Positions 9,536 to 16,846 of a DNA stretch of 34,827 nt are shown here, one piece after another (the stretch's first letter is position 1; each line of letters begins with the position of its first letter). The notes beneath the pieces are model-generated. The model worked only from the letters and a program-made list of their open reading frames with translations, was not told the DNA's origin and did not search any database. This stretch comes from a virus: positions 1 through 34,827 of the IMG/VR virus record IMGVR_UViG_3300048442_000242, one strand, 5' to 3'. A program made the position numbers and the translations under genes.

Positions 9536-10666
9536 ATGGCATCTGAGATTAGGGTAGATAGAATAAAATCAACTGCTGGTGGTGCGATTGTTAACGCAAC
9601 CGTCAACAATGATGGATCTATTAGTTTTGGCGGAAACGTTGATATTGGCGGAAACCTATTGCAAAACGGGCAACCTTTTGCTGCACTGCCAGACCAAATT
9701 GCAAGTGGTGAAGGAGCTACCGTTGGTGCTACTTTAAAATCTGATGGTACTAATGCATACTGGGAAATCATCGTTGATTTTGCTGAAGGATTTGCAATTA
9801 CTAGAGGTTATCCTGCTGCAGGATATCAAAGTGGCAATGCTTGGAGGAATGTAAACCGTTGCCAACATTCAACTTTCTCAATTTCAAACCTAGGAGATCT
9901 TATTGATCGGTCAGATGCTTACACTGCTGGTGCTCAAAACAGTGCAATGAAAGCATATATTTACTGTACTGGTAATAATTGGAATACAGACAGTAACTAT
10001 GTTTCTACATTCAGTATGGCAACAGAGTCAAATACTGGTGCTAGTACAACAATGGCTACCAGTAGAAACAGAACTTCTATTATGAAGAGAGACTTTAGGT
10101 ATGCATATGTTTGTGGAAATAATAATGATAGTCCAGATAAATTTGATTTAGTAACAGATGCCGTTTCAACCATTGGAGGTTCTGGCGGTTCTGGTGGAAA
10201 CAACCCTGCTTGTGGTTATGGTGAAGAAAATGGTATGTATAAGCAAGGTGGTAATGCATACTTATTCTCATGGGAAACTGAAAGTTGGTCTTCTTGGGGA
10301 TCTTCACCTGGAACAGATGGAACAAATAAAACCATGAGTTCCAGAAGAGGATTTTCTTACTGGAATACTGCAGGTGGTTATCAGACCAATGCTGCTATGC
10401 AAAGAAGAGATACTAAAACAGGATCAAATCAAGCATCTGTAAGTAAGCCAGGTGCTACAGGAGAAGAAACATTTCATACAGGATTGGATTATGGATTTAT
10501 GAATGGAATGTATAACGGTGCTCAGAATAACACTGGTGGATATTTCACATATTCCACCCATACATTTAGTTTTCAAAGTTCACTTAATCGTCAAGGACCT
10601 GGTGGCACCGCTTCTGGTGCTGCCATGGAATATGGTACACTAGCAACTGGATATACAGGAGTATAA
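9536..10666 (+). CDS. Tail fibre / virion structural protein
   Basis: 376 residues. It opens with MASEIRVDRIKSTAGG and a GGNVDIGGNLLQNGQPF segment, the N-terminal style of many cyanophage fibre proteins, which probably trimerises and attaches the fibre. The rest is rich in Gly, Ser, Thr, Asn and aromatic residues with a GGSGGSGG linker near residue 220. This resembles a beta-structured receptor-binding tip, but I recognise no named fold. The next gene is preceded by a good AGGAG site inside the 3' end of this one, so the pair is probably co-transcribed. Its role in host recognition is inferred. Confidence 0.75.
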   Translation: MASEIRVDRIKSTAGGAIVNATVNNDGSISFGGNVDIGGNLLQNGQPFAALPDQIASGEGATVGATLKSDGTNAYWEIIVDFAEGFAITRGYPAAGYQSGNAWRNVNRCQHSTFSISNLGDLIDRSDAYTAGAQNSAMKAYIYCTGNNWNTDSNYVSTFSMATESNTGASTTMATSRNRTSIMKRDFRYAYVCGNNNDSPDKFDLVTDAVSTIGGSGGSGGNNPACGYGEENGMYKQGGNAYLFSWETESWSSWGSSPGTDGTNKTMSSRRGFSYWNTAGGYQTNAAMQRRDTKTGSNQASVSKPGATGEETFHTGLDYGFMNGMYNGAQNNTGGYFTYSTHTFSFQSSLNRQGPGGTASGAAMEYGTLATGYTGV

Positions 10667-10670
10667 AAAA

Positions 10671-11423
10671 ATGAAGTATTTTATCTGCAAAAATCCAGAC
10701 GTTGCAAGTCTAGTATCATACAAACCAATTGCCACTATTTTAGACTGGGCTATATTCAGTTTAGATGATATGGACATTCGTGGTATCTGTTGTTTAAACA
10801 ATCCAACTGAACTAACTAAAGATATTGCTATCTTTGGATTTAGAAGTTTTGGTGACGTTAGACAGTCAATTAAAGTTTCTGCTGTTGATTTAACAGAGAA
10901 CGAAACTTTTGATGAAAATCAATATAAACAGTATACTACTATTGGTTCTAAAGTAGAAATTCCAGTAACTAAAAAAAGATACGATGTAATTCTCAAAGCA
11001 ATGAAAATTGCTGCTAAGGCAATTATTGAAGATATTTACAATGAAAGATATCTAGCACTTGATTCTAGCGTTAGTGACATTGAAAGAAAGTGTTGGGAAT
11101 ATTTTGTTGATGAATTAAACGCAGAAAGATATTCTTTTATTACTGAAATTGCTGAAGCAAAAGGTATTAACGCAGAAGCATATATTAAAAATATTAAACT
11201 GAAGAAATCATATTATGATTCTAGTGTAAAAGATCTTTATACTAAGATGATAAAGTTGAAAACAGAGTTCAATAATTGCACTACTGTAAGACAACTAAAT
11301 AGGTTATATGAGGATTACATGGGCATACCAATGCCTCAACAGCAAGCGTTTGATGAAGGTAGAACTGAGACAAACGAAAGTGGCGTAACAAGAAAATCTG
11401 TAGTCCCTGGATTTAAATTTTAA
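10671..11423 (+). CDS. Unrecognised helical protein, chaperone-like C-terminal half
   Basis: 250 residues, cytoplasmic, no signal or membrane segment. The N-terminal ~100 residues are mixed alpha/beta (MKYFICKNPD.., GFRSFGDVRQSI). Residues ~125-175 carry a pattern SDIERKCWEYFVDELNAE ... AEAKGINAEAYIKNI. This recalls the 'S..E..TW..Q..EA...iA.arGi..e.L...I' pattern of fibre-assembly-type phage proteins. That likeness and the fibre neighbourhood suggest an assembly helper for the preceding fibre, but this is inference only. An AGGAG Shine-Dalgarno eight bases upstream supports the start. Confidence 0.7.
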   Translation: MKYFICKNPDVASLVSYKPIATILDWAIFSLDDMDIRGICCLNNPTELTKDIAIFGFRSFGDVRQSIKVSAVDLTENETFDENQYKQYTTIGSKVEIPVTKKRYDVILKAMKIAAKAIIEDIYNERYLALDSSVSDIERKCWEYFVDELNAERYSFITEIAEAKGINAEAYIKNIKLKKSYYDSSVKDLYTKMIKLKTEFNNCTTVRQLNRLYEDYMGIPMPQQQAFDEGRTETNESGVTRKSVVPGFKF

Positions 11424-11441
11424 TTAGCAGTTGATTTCATT

Positions 11442-12182
11442 ATGCTTACAAACGAAGAAATTTTTACACATGCCAAGAAAGTTGCTATCGGCATGTCAAA
11501 AAATCAAATTGAAAATTATGTTGTAAGTTCTCATGTTACTGGTGATAGACAACTAAAACAAGTATTGCTTGAGATTGAAAATAGATCTCATCAACATGAG
11601 AAGATGCTTATTGATGAAAGGCGTGGTGCTTTAAGACTAAAGAAAGCAAAAAAAGATTTAGATGATGCTAAGGTAGATGGTGATCTATTTTGTATTGATG
11701 AAGCACAAATTGAATTTGATGACGCAACTCTAGATATGGAGATGTGGTCAAGAAGAAAAGCACAATCAAATTATGAAATCAATGTGTTTGTTGAATATGT
11801 TCAAAAACATGTAGAGTCACAAGACAAATTAGAAGAAGCATCTGAATGGAATGAAGAAGCAGAAAGAAAGTATTGGATTGCTAGACTAGGAAAACAAGCA
11901 GCTCTAGATATTGTTGCAAACGGACGCATTGGTATTGGAAACATGGATTCCATTGCTATGATGAAGAAAGAAGATCAGATTGCAACTATTGATGTTGCTT
12001 CTCAGTATTCTTGTTTACTTAAAGTTTCTATTGACAAGATTCAAGGCAGAACTGAAAAACAATTTAAAGCGTATGCAGAATCTCCTGACATTGATATTCC
12101 AACATTCCATGGTGTTGAAAAAACTTTGAACGTACCCCTACTTGATGAAATTAATGAAAGATATCTTCAGTCTTCCGATTAA
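11442..12182 (+). CDS. Unrecognised coiled-coil protein
   Basis: 246 residues, very rich in Glu, Lys, Asp and Gln. A long helix at ~60-140 (ERRGALRLKKAKKDLDDAK onward) is likely coiled coil. There is no signal peptide, membrane segment or recognisable catalytic motif. It sits between a possible fibre chaperone and a two-domain enzyme, and its 3' end overlaps the start of the latter by about 38 bases. Structural or chaperone roles are both possible. Confidence 0.65.
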   Translation: MLTNEEIFTHAKKVAIGMSKNQIENYVVSSHVTGDRQLKQVLLEIENRSHQHEKMLIDERRGALRLKKAKKDLDDAKVDGDLFCIDEAQIEFDDATLDMEMWSRRKAQSNYEINVFVEYVQKHVESQDKLEEASEWNEEAERKYWIARLGKQAALDIVANGRIGIGNMDSIAMMKKEDQIATIDVASQYSCLLKVSIDKIQGRTEKQFKAYAESPDIDIPTFHGVEKTLNVPLLDEINERYLQSSD

Positions 12183-13851
12183 TCCAAAAGGAGATTCAAC
12201 GTTTACAAAAAATGTATTTGTTCCATTCTTAAAAAGAAATAAGAATTTAATTTATGACTTGTATTTCACCTGTCGTATTCCTCCTTTTGGTCAGGATGCG
12301 ATGGGTGATATTTTTGAGAACGATCCAGTAAGAGGAACTACTATCAATGCTCTATGGATTTCTGAACAGTCTGGTATTCCTCTGTCTGCCACATTTAATA
12401 ATATGTGGGTAAGACCAGATCAAAAAAATTTAAATATCTGGATTGAAAATTTCAAACCATTATATGATAAAGGTATTCGTATTGTAACTCTGCCTCATAC
12501 TACATGGGTATCTACAGGACAGATTCAAAAAGAATTTCCTGAGTTGTTTATAAAGAACACAATTTTACGAGAAGTTACTAGAGCAAATGAAGTTGTTAGT
12601 GCAGCTAAAGCAGGATTTCATTACATTAATCTAGACAGAGATTTGATGCGTGATCATGATGCTATAAAGAGAATCAAAGATGCTAAAGATTATTGTGAGT
12701 CAATCGGTAAACCAGTAAAGATTTCTCTGCTTGCAAACGAAGGATGTTGGGGTGGTTGTCCCATCATGCCAGAGCACTATCAATTTAATTCCACTAGGTC
12801 TGGAAATGGACCACAGTATTTTAACGATACTATCAGCAGAGTTTCTTGTTCTACGTGGGAATATAAAGACTCTTCTGCATCATTGAAGATGGCTAATCTT
12901 CCTCCATGGCGTGAAGATTGGGAAGAATTTATTGATCTTGGAATTGATGTATTCAAGATGCATGGACGTGAAAGTATGATGCGTCTTAATGAAAGTATGG
13001 ATATCATTGATAAGTGGAATAATAATGAAAGTATTCTATTTCCACAACTAGATCCATACACAAAAAACCTAGACATTAAAGATAAACCTATTGATGTCTG
13101 GAGAGAAAAAATCAAAACTTGTAAGTTTGATTGTTGGGAATGTAACTATTGTGAGTCTGTTGTTGATGCACACATCAGAAAGCAAGACAGAGAACTTCAT
13201 CATTTAATTGATAAATGTTTAACATCTATTGATAATGCTACAAAGAAGGAGTCAAAATATAATCATGACATACAAGGACTATCTTCTGATACAGTAAAAC
13301 ATTTCTTGAATAATCTTTGTTCATATGAAGATACAAAATACTTAGAAGTTGGTGTCTACAATGGAAGTACATTCTGTGCTGCTATTCAAGGTAACGATGT
13401 AATAGCATATGCATCAGATCATTGGAAAGATAAGAACATTAGACCACATAGAGATGACATTCCATGGAGAGGAGATGAAGGATCTATTGATACTTTTATA
13501 ACTAATGTTAAAAATATCTGGACAGACAATAGTGATGTTGTTGTACTGGAAGGTGATATTAGAGAAACTAGTGAAATTAATTTTAACAAAAATGTCAATA
13601 CTATTTTCTATGATGGTGAGCATGATGCTGTGACACAAACACAATGTTTAGAACACATTCTAAAGTACACTGATGATGAGTTTGTGCTAGTTATTGACGA
13701 TGCAAATTTTAAAGACGTGGTAGAATCTTCTAAAGCTTTTATTGAGAAAAATAATCTTACAATTTTATATGAAAGAATCTTGTTAACAGATGAAATAGAA
13801 GATTCGTCTTCATGGTGGAATGGAATTGCTGTATTTGTATTAAAAAAATAA
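12145..13851 (+). CDS. Peptidase-U32-like Fe-S barrel fused to SAM-dependent methyltransferase
   Basis: About 568 residues in two parts. The first ~345 resemble peptidase U32 / UbiU-UbiV-TrhP-type proteins, which bind a 4Fe-4S cluster and act as O2-independent hydroxylases. Shared features are a NEGCWGGCPIMPEHY segment (Cys201, Cys205), a further Cys235, and a GIDVFKMHGRES turn like the family's 'GVDxxKIEGR'. A second Cys cluster (CKFDCWECNYC, ~326-336) follows. The C-terminal part (~375-568) is a Rossmann methyltransferase: YLEVGVYNGST (E-x-G-x-x-x-G), an acidic FYDGEHD loop and LVIDDANF, close to the Methyltransf_24 type. Start candidates are ATG 12145 and 12154, both inside the previous gene. 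The stop overlaps the start of a 2OG oxygenase. A fibre- or glycan-modifying role is inference. Confidence 0.65.
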   Translation: MKLMKDIFSLPINPKGDSTFTKNVFVPFLKRNKNLIYDLYFTCRIPPFGQDAMGDIFENDPVRGTTINALWISEQSGIPLSATFNNMWVRPDQKNLNIWIENFKPLYDKGIRIVTLPHTTWVSTGQIQKEFPELFIKNTILREVTRANEVVSAAKAGFHYINLDRDLMRDHDAIKRIKDAKDYCESIGKPVKISLLANEGCWGGCPIMPEHYQFNSTRSGNGPQYFNDTISRVSCSTWEYKDSSASLKMANLPPWREDWEEFIDLGIDVFKMHGRESMMRLNESMDIIDKWNNNESILFPQLDPYTKNLDIKDKPIDVWREKIKTCKFDCWECNYCESVVDAHIRKQDRELHHLIDKCLTSIDNATKKESKYNHDIQGLSSDTVKHFLNNLCSYEDTKYLEVGVYNGSTFCAAIQGNDVIAYASDHWKDKNIRPHRDDIPWRGDEGSIDTFITNVKNIWTDNSDVVVLEGDIRETSEINFNKNVNTIFYDGEHDAVTQTQCLEHILKYTDDEFVLVIDDANFKDVVESSKAFIEKNNLTILYERILLTDEIEDSSSWWNGIAVFVLKK

Positions 13852-14501
13852 TGGAACTATTTGATATCTTTCCCAGTGCGGTATGCAGAGAGATGTATGA
13901 AGATCATATGTCTCTCAAGAAAATTGTTATCCCAATGATAGAGGATAAACCATTAGAAACTAATGGTATGTCAGAAAAACTTTTTCACTTAGATAATCAA
14001 AGTGGCAAATCTTTTTTGCATAGAGATGGATTAGAATCATTTAGAGAATGGTTGGAAGTGCAGTGCTCTGAATTTGTAAGATCTATTGGTTATGTTTTAC
14101 AAGAGAAAATGATAGTGACTGATAGTTGGTTGAATATATGTAATGAAGGTGGAAATCAATATCCACATTATCACACCAATTCATATATTTCAGGAACATA
14201 TTACTTAAATTTTAAAGATGGTCATGCACCATTAATGTTTAGACATAGCGATAATTCAACACACTCACCATGTCCAGCTATTACATTAGAACAAGATACA
14301 TCAAATCCAGGAAAATATAATTCAGATGTTCTGGTTTATCCCAATGAAGGTGAACTTCTTCTTTGGCAATCAAATCTCAGTCATGGATATCAGAGAAATG
14401 AATTAGATTATAGAATTAGTATATCCATGAACTTTATGCCATCTCTTGTAGGAAACGATAAATACTCTTACAGAGTAACATCATCCCACGAAGCGGAGTA
14501 A
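13851..14501 (+). CDS. 2OG-Fe(II) oxygenase family protein
   Basis: 216 residues. The motif YPHYHTNSYISGTYYLNF (His106, His108), then a VYPNEGELLLWQSNLSHGY segment with the distal metal-ligand-type His178, then Arg188 in YRISISMNF (2-oxoglutarate binding) match the putative 2OG-Fe(II) oxygenases common in cyanophages. These are double-stranded beta-helix enzymes that hydroxylate protein or small-molecule substrates, and the phage substrate is not known. An in-frame ATG at 13812 lies within the upstream gene. I choose 13851 because its ATG overlaps the upstream stop (TAATG), and MELFDIFPSAV is the expected N-terminus. Confidence 0.82.
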   Translation: MELFDIFPSAVCREMYEDHMSLKKIVIPMIEDKPLETNGMSEKLFHLDNQSGKSFLHRDGLESFREWLEVQCSEFVRSIGYVLQEKMIVTDSWLNICNEGGNQYPHYHTNSYISGTYYLNFKDGHAPLMFRHSDNSTHSPCPAITLEQDTSNPGKYNSDVLVYPNEGELLLWQSNLSHGYQRNELDYRISISMNFMPSLVGNDKYSYRVTSSHEAE

Positions 14502-14502
14502 T

Positions 14503-15756
14503 ATGAGTCAGTTAAATACAGGACAAATACAAGTAGGTAGAGTCAGTTCTACTATAGGTATTCAATTTGCTGGATTTGCTGGAGAGAATCAGTATCCAAC
14601 AAACTTAACTTCTTCAGATGCTGGACTTATGATCTATGATACATCTCAAAAACTTCTTGCCATTTGGGATGGAACAGAATGGAATACTATCAAGGCAACA
14701 TCTAGTGTGCTAGATGGAAGTTCTCCAGATAAAGCAGCAGGAAGTGCTCTTTCAATTCTGATTGACATTACTGCTGGTGGTGGTACTCAGGCAGATGTTC
14801 AGGCATTAGAGGGTCCTCTCTGGTTAAATCCTGCAGCAATCTCTGGACAAAATACTTCAGCATCACCATTTCAAGTATGGTGTGACATGACCACACAAGG
14901 TGGTGGATGGACACTTGGTATTAAATATGATTTTAACCAAGCAACTTCAGCCAATTATGGATTGCAAGCTTCTGGTGGTGTAACTTATACAAATAATACT
15001 GGATTAAATACTCTTTCTCCAAATGGGTATCTTTATGAGTGTCTTAACATAAGAGACATTATCCGTATTAATAAAGCACTTGGGGATGGATCTTTTGGTG
15101 GTAGATGGATGATGCACTCTTGCACAGATGGAGTTAGTAATGTAAGCAGACAAGAATACACTGGATCTGCATTCAATAATGACAATACTGTTTCATCTAG
15201 TGTTGGTGCTGGGTCATCTACGACATTGAGTCACTCGCCAATGTTTACACAGTTTCATAAAAATTGCACTGATGAACCAGATAGACTTTGGAATACTCAG
15301 GGAGCAAACATTACAAACTCTGGTGGATCTACTTCATCTACATACCAAGACTACCAAAGTAGTAGTGACATTGCTACATATGGAGGTGGTAACTTTTATG
15401 CTCTTGGTACTGATGCTACAAGTCCATCAACAAGCTTTATCATGACAAATGCATCAAACGTAACATCTAGTACTGATACCTCTGGTAGAGTTCTCCGTCA
15501 AGATACACTTGATGGTAATCATATGTTCTCATGTTGTGCAAGAGAAGGCAGTGTTTATTGTTCTGGAACAAATCAAACAGGAAGCTTGACTGGTCACAAT
15601 TCACCAGCAATGCAATGGGGTTGGTATTCTAAAGATGGATCACAGCAAACATATGGTTTTGGGACTAACTCCACCATTGGAACTTGTTGTGGAACTCCTA
15701 TTGACAACTCCACTAGAAGACCAGGAAAAAGAATGAACTACATGTTTGTAAGATAA
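14503..15756 (+). CDS. Tail fibre with fibrinogen-like (FReD-type) domain
   Basis: 417 residues. Residues 1-70 (MSQLNTGQIQVGRVSS..., AGLMIYDTSQKLLAIWDGTEW) form a typical cyanophage fibre N-terminal module. From ~104 the sequence follows a fibrinogen-related domain: GPLWLNPAAI, then FQVWCDMTTQGGGWTLGIKYDF, the hallmark 'VyCDM.t.GGGWT' motif. Cys-rich segments (FSCCAREGSVYCSG, GTCCGT) and a final RRPGKRMNYMFVR follow. Such domains in animals and bacteria are lectin-like and bind acetylated sugars, so a glycan-binding receptor tip is the natural reading (inference). A GGAG site lies just upstream of the ATG. Together with the LamG protein it gives the phage two different lectin-type adhesins. 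Confidence 0.78.
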   Translation: MSQLNTGQIQVGRVSSTIGIQFAGFAGENQYPTNLTSSDAGLMIYDTSQKLLAIWDGTEWNTIKATSSVLDGSSPDKAAGSALSILIDITAGGGTQADVQALEGPLWLNPAAISGQNTSASPFQVWCDMTTQGGGWTLGIKYDFNQATSANYGLQASGGVTYTNNTGLNTLSPNGYLYECLNIRDIIRINKALGDGSFGGRWMMHSCTDGVSNVSRQEYTGSAFNNDNTVSSSVGAGSSTTLSHSPMFTQFHKNCTDEPDRLWNTQGANITNSGGSTSSTYQDYQSSSDIATYGGGNFYALGTDATSPSTSFIMTNASNVTSSTDTSGRVLRQDTLDGNHMFSCCAREGSVYCSGTNQTGSLTGHNSPAMQWGWYSKDGSQQTYGFGTNSTIGTCCGTPIDNSTRRPGKRMNYMFVR

Positions 15757-15759
15757 ATA
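15753..15759 (+). promoter_or_regulatory. T4-like late promoter box (ATAAATA)
   Basis: ATAAATA overlaps the stop codon of the fibrinogen-like fibre gene and lies 27 bases before the ATG of the small coiled-coil gene. An imperfect hairpin (AGTAC/GTATT around ACACA) follows directly. Confidence 0.6.
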
Positions 15760-15785
15760 GTACACACAGTATTTTTGTGATAACT

Positions 15786-15983
15786 ATGGATCCCGCACAA
15801 CTTAAGAAAAACTTTGAAGAGCAAATTGCTACAACCGAAAAGCAAATTGCTGAACTAGAAACAAATCTAGTTAAAGCAAAAGAATATAAAATTAAATTAG
15901 AAGGAGGTCTAGAAACTCTAGGTCTTCTAGAAGACAAACCTGAGGAAGAAGAAGCACCAGCGGTAGAAACCACAGAAGAATAA
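15786..15983 (+). CDS. Small coiled-coil protein, acidic tail
   Basis: 65 residues. Heptad-like helix at ~4-50 (LKKNFEEQIATTEKQIAELE onward) followed by an acidic tail (DKPEEEEAP). I place the start at ATG 15786. A GTG three codons upstream is possible but has no better ribosome site. It has its own late box at 15753-15759 and ends just before a strong terminator, so it is a one-gene transcription unit. Its location before gene 13 suggests a virion or assembly role, which is unproven. Confidence 0.7.
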   Translation: MDPAQLKKNFEEQIATTEKQIAELETNLVKAKEYKIKLEGGLETLGLLEDKPEEEEAPAVETTEE

Positions 15984-15990
15984 CTCCCAG

Positions 15991-16025
15991 ATCCCTTCTT
16001 CCTAAATAGGTAAGAAGGGATTTTT
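15991..16025 (+). terminator. Intrinsic terminator with late promoter in its loop
   Basis: A perfect 10-bp inverted repeat (ATCCCTTCTT at 15991-16000, AAGAAGGGAT at 16012-16021) is followed by T-rich sequence. The loop contains CCTAAATAGG. The right arm also holds a Shine-Dalgarno-like AAGAAGG upstream of gene 13. One element could therefore end the upstream RNA, start the next and supply its ribosome site. Confidence 0.8.
16002..16008 (+). promoter_or_regulatory. T4-like late promoter box (CTAAATA) for gene 13
   Basis: CTAAATA lies in the loop of the terminator hairpin. The expected start, about six bases downstream (~16014), would leave the left arm out of the late RNA. Confidence 0.65.
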
Positions 16026-16032
16026 GTGTGTA

Positions 16033-16845
16033 ATGGCGTCTCCAAACTCTAGATCTGATCTTATCACTTATTGTAAGAGACAGTTAGGTGAGCCTGTCCT
16101 ACAAGTAAACGTTGACGACGAGCAGGTAAATAACGTTATTGATGATACCTTTCAGTTCTTTCAAGAGAACTGTTACAACGGTATGGAGCGTGCTTTTTTA
16201 TATCACGAATTAACCGAAGACGATAAAACTAGGTTTGCAGCTAGTGTATCCACAACTAAAACAGATGGATCTGATACTTCAATTTGGAAAGAGACAACAA
16301 ATTACATACCTATACCATCCCATGTAACTGGTATTAGTAAAGTATTTGGTCTTGTTAGTAACTCAATCCGTTCAAATTTATTTGGCGTTGAGTATCAAAT
16401 GTTCTTGAATGATCTATATGCATTTGGATCACTTGATATCCTCAACTATTATATGACCAAGCAATATCTAGAAACTCTAGATATGGTTCTAAACAATGGA
16501 AGTTTCCAACAGTTTAGATTTACAGCACGTCGTGATCGTCTTTATATGGATTTAGATAAAGATTTTTTAAAGAAAGAATCTAATATCCTCATTGAATGTC
16601 ATCGCATGATTGACCCCAATGATGCTACTGAGATGTATAATGATTTGTTTGTTAAGAAGTATGCTACTGCTCTCCTGAAGAGGCAATGGGGTCAGAACTT
16701 GATTAAATATAATAACGTACAGCTCCCTGGCGGTATTACACTCAACGGTAGAGAAATCTACACAGACGCACTTGCAGAGATTGAAAAACTTGAATCGGAA
16801 ATTCTCAGTAAGTATGCAATTCCACCTATGGATATGATCGGATAA
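16033..16845 (+). CDS. 13: Neck protein gp13 (head completion)
   Basis: 270 residues, somewhat shorter than T4 gp13 (309). Family features are the N-terminus MASPNSRSDLITYCKRQLGEP, a VDDEQVNNVIDDTFQFFQENCYNG helix, and the C-terminal LPGGITLNGREIYTDALAEIEKLE segment, which is typical of cyanophage gp13. With gp14 it forms the neck that closes the filled head and joins it to the tail. Translation could begin at a TTG three codons upstream, but ATG 16033 is better. It is followed one base later by gene 14, so 13-14-15-16 is one operon from the late box at 16002. Confidence 0.9.
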   Translation: MASPNSRSDLITYCKRQLGEPVLQVNVDDEQVNNVIDDTFQFFQENCYNGMERAFLYHELTEDDKTRFAASVSTTKTDGSDTSIWKETTNYIPIPSHVTGISKVFGLVSNSIRSNLFGVEYQMFLNDLYAFGSLDILNYYMTKQYLETLDMVLNNGSFQQFRFTARRDRLYMDLDKDFLKKESNILIECHRMIDPNDATEMYNDLFVKKYATALLKRQWGQNLIKYNNVQLPGGITLNGREIYTDALAEIEKLESEILSKYAIPPMDMIG

Positions 16846-16846
16846 A

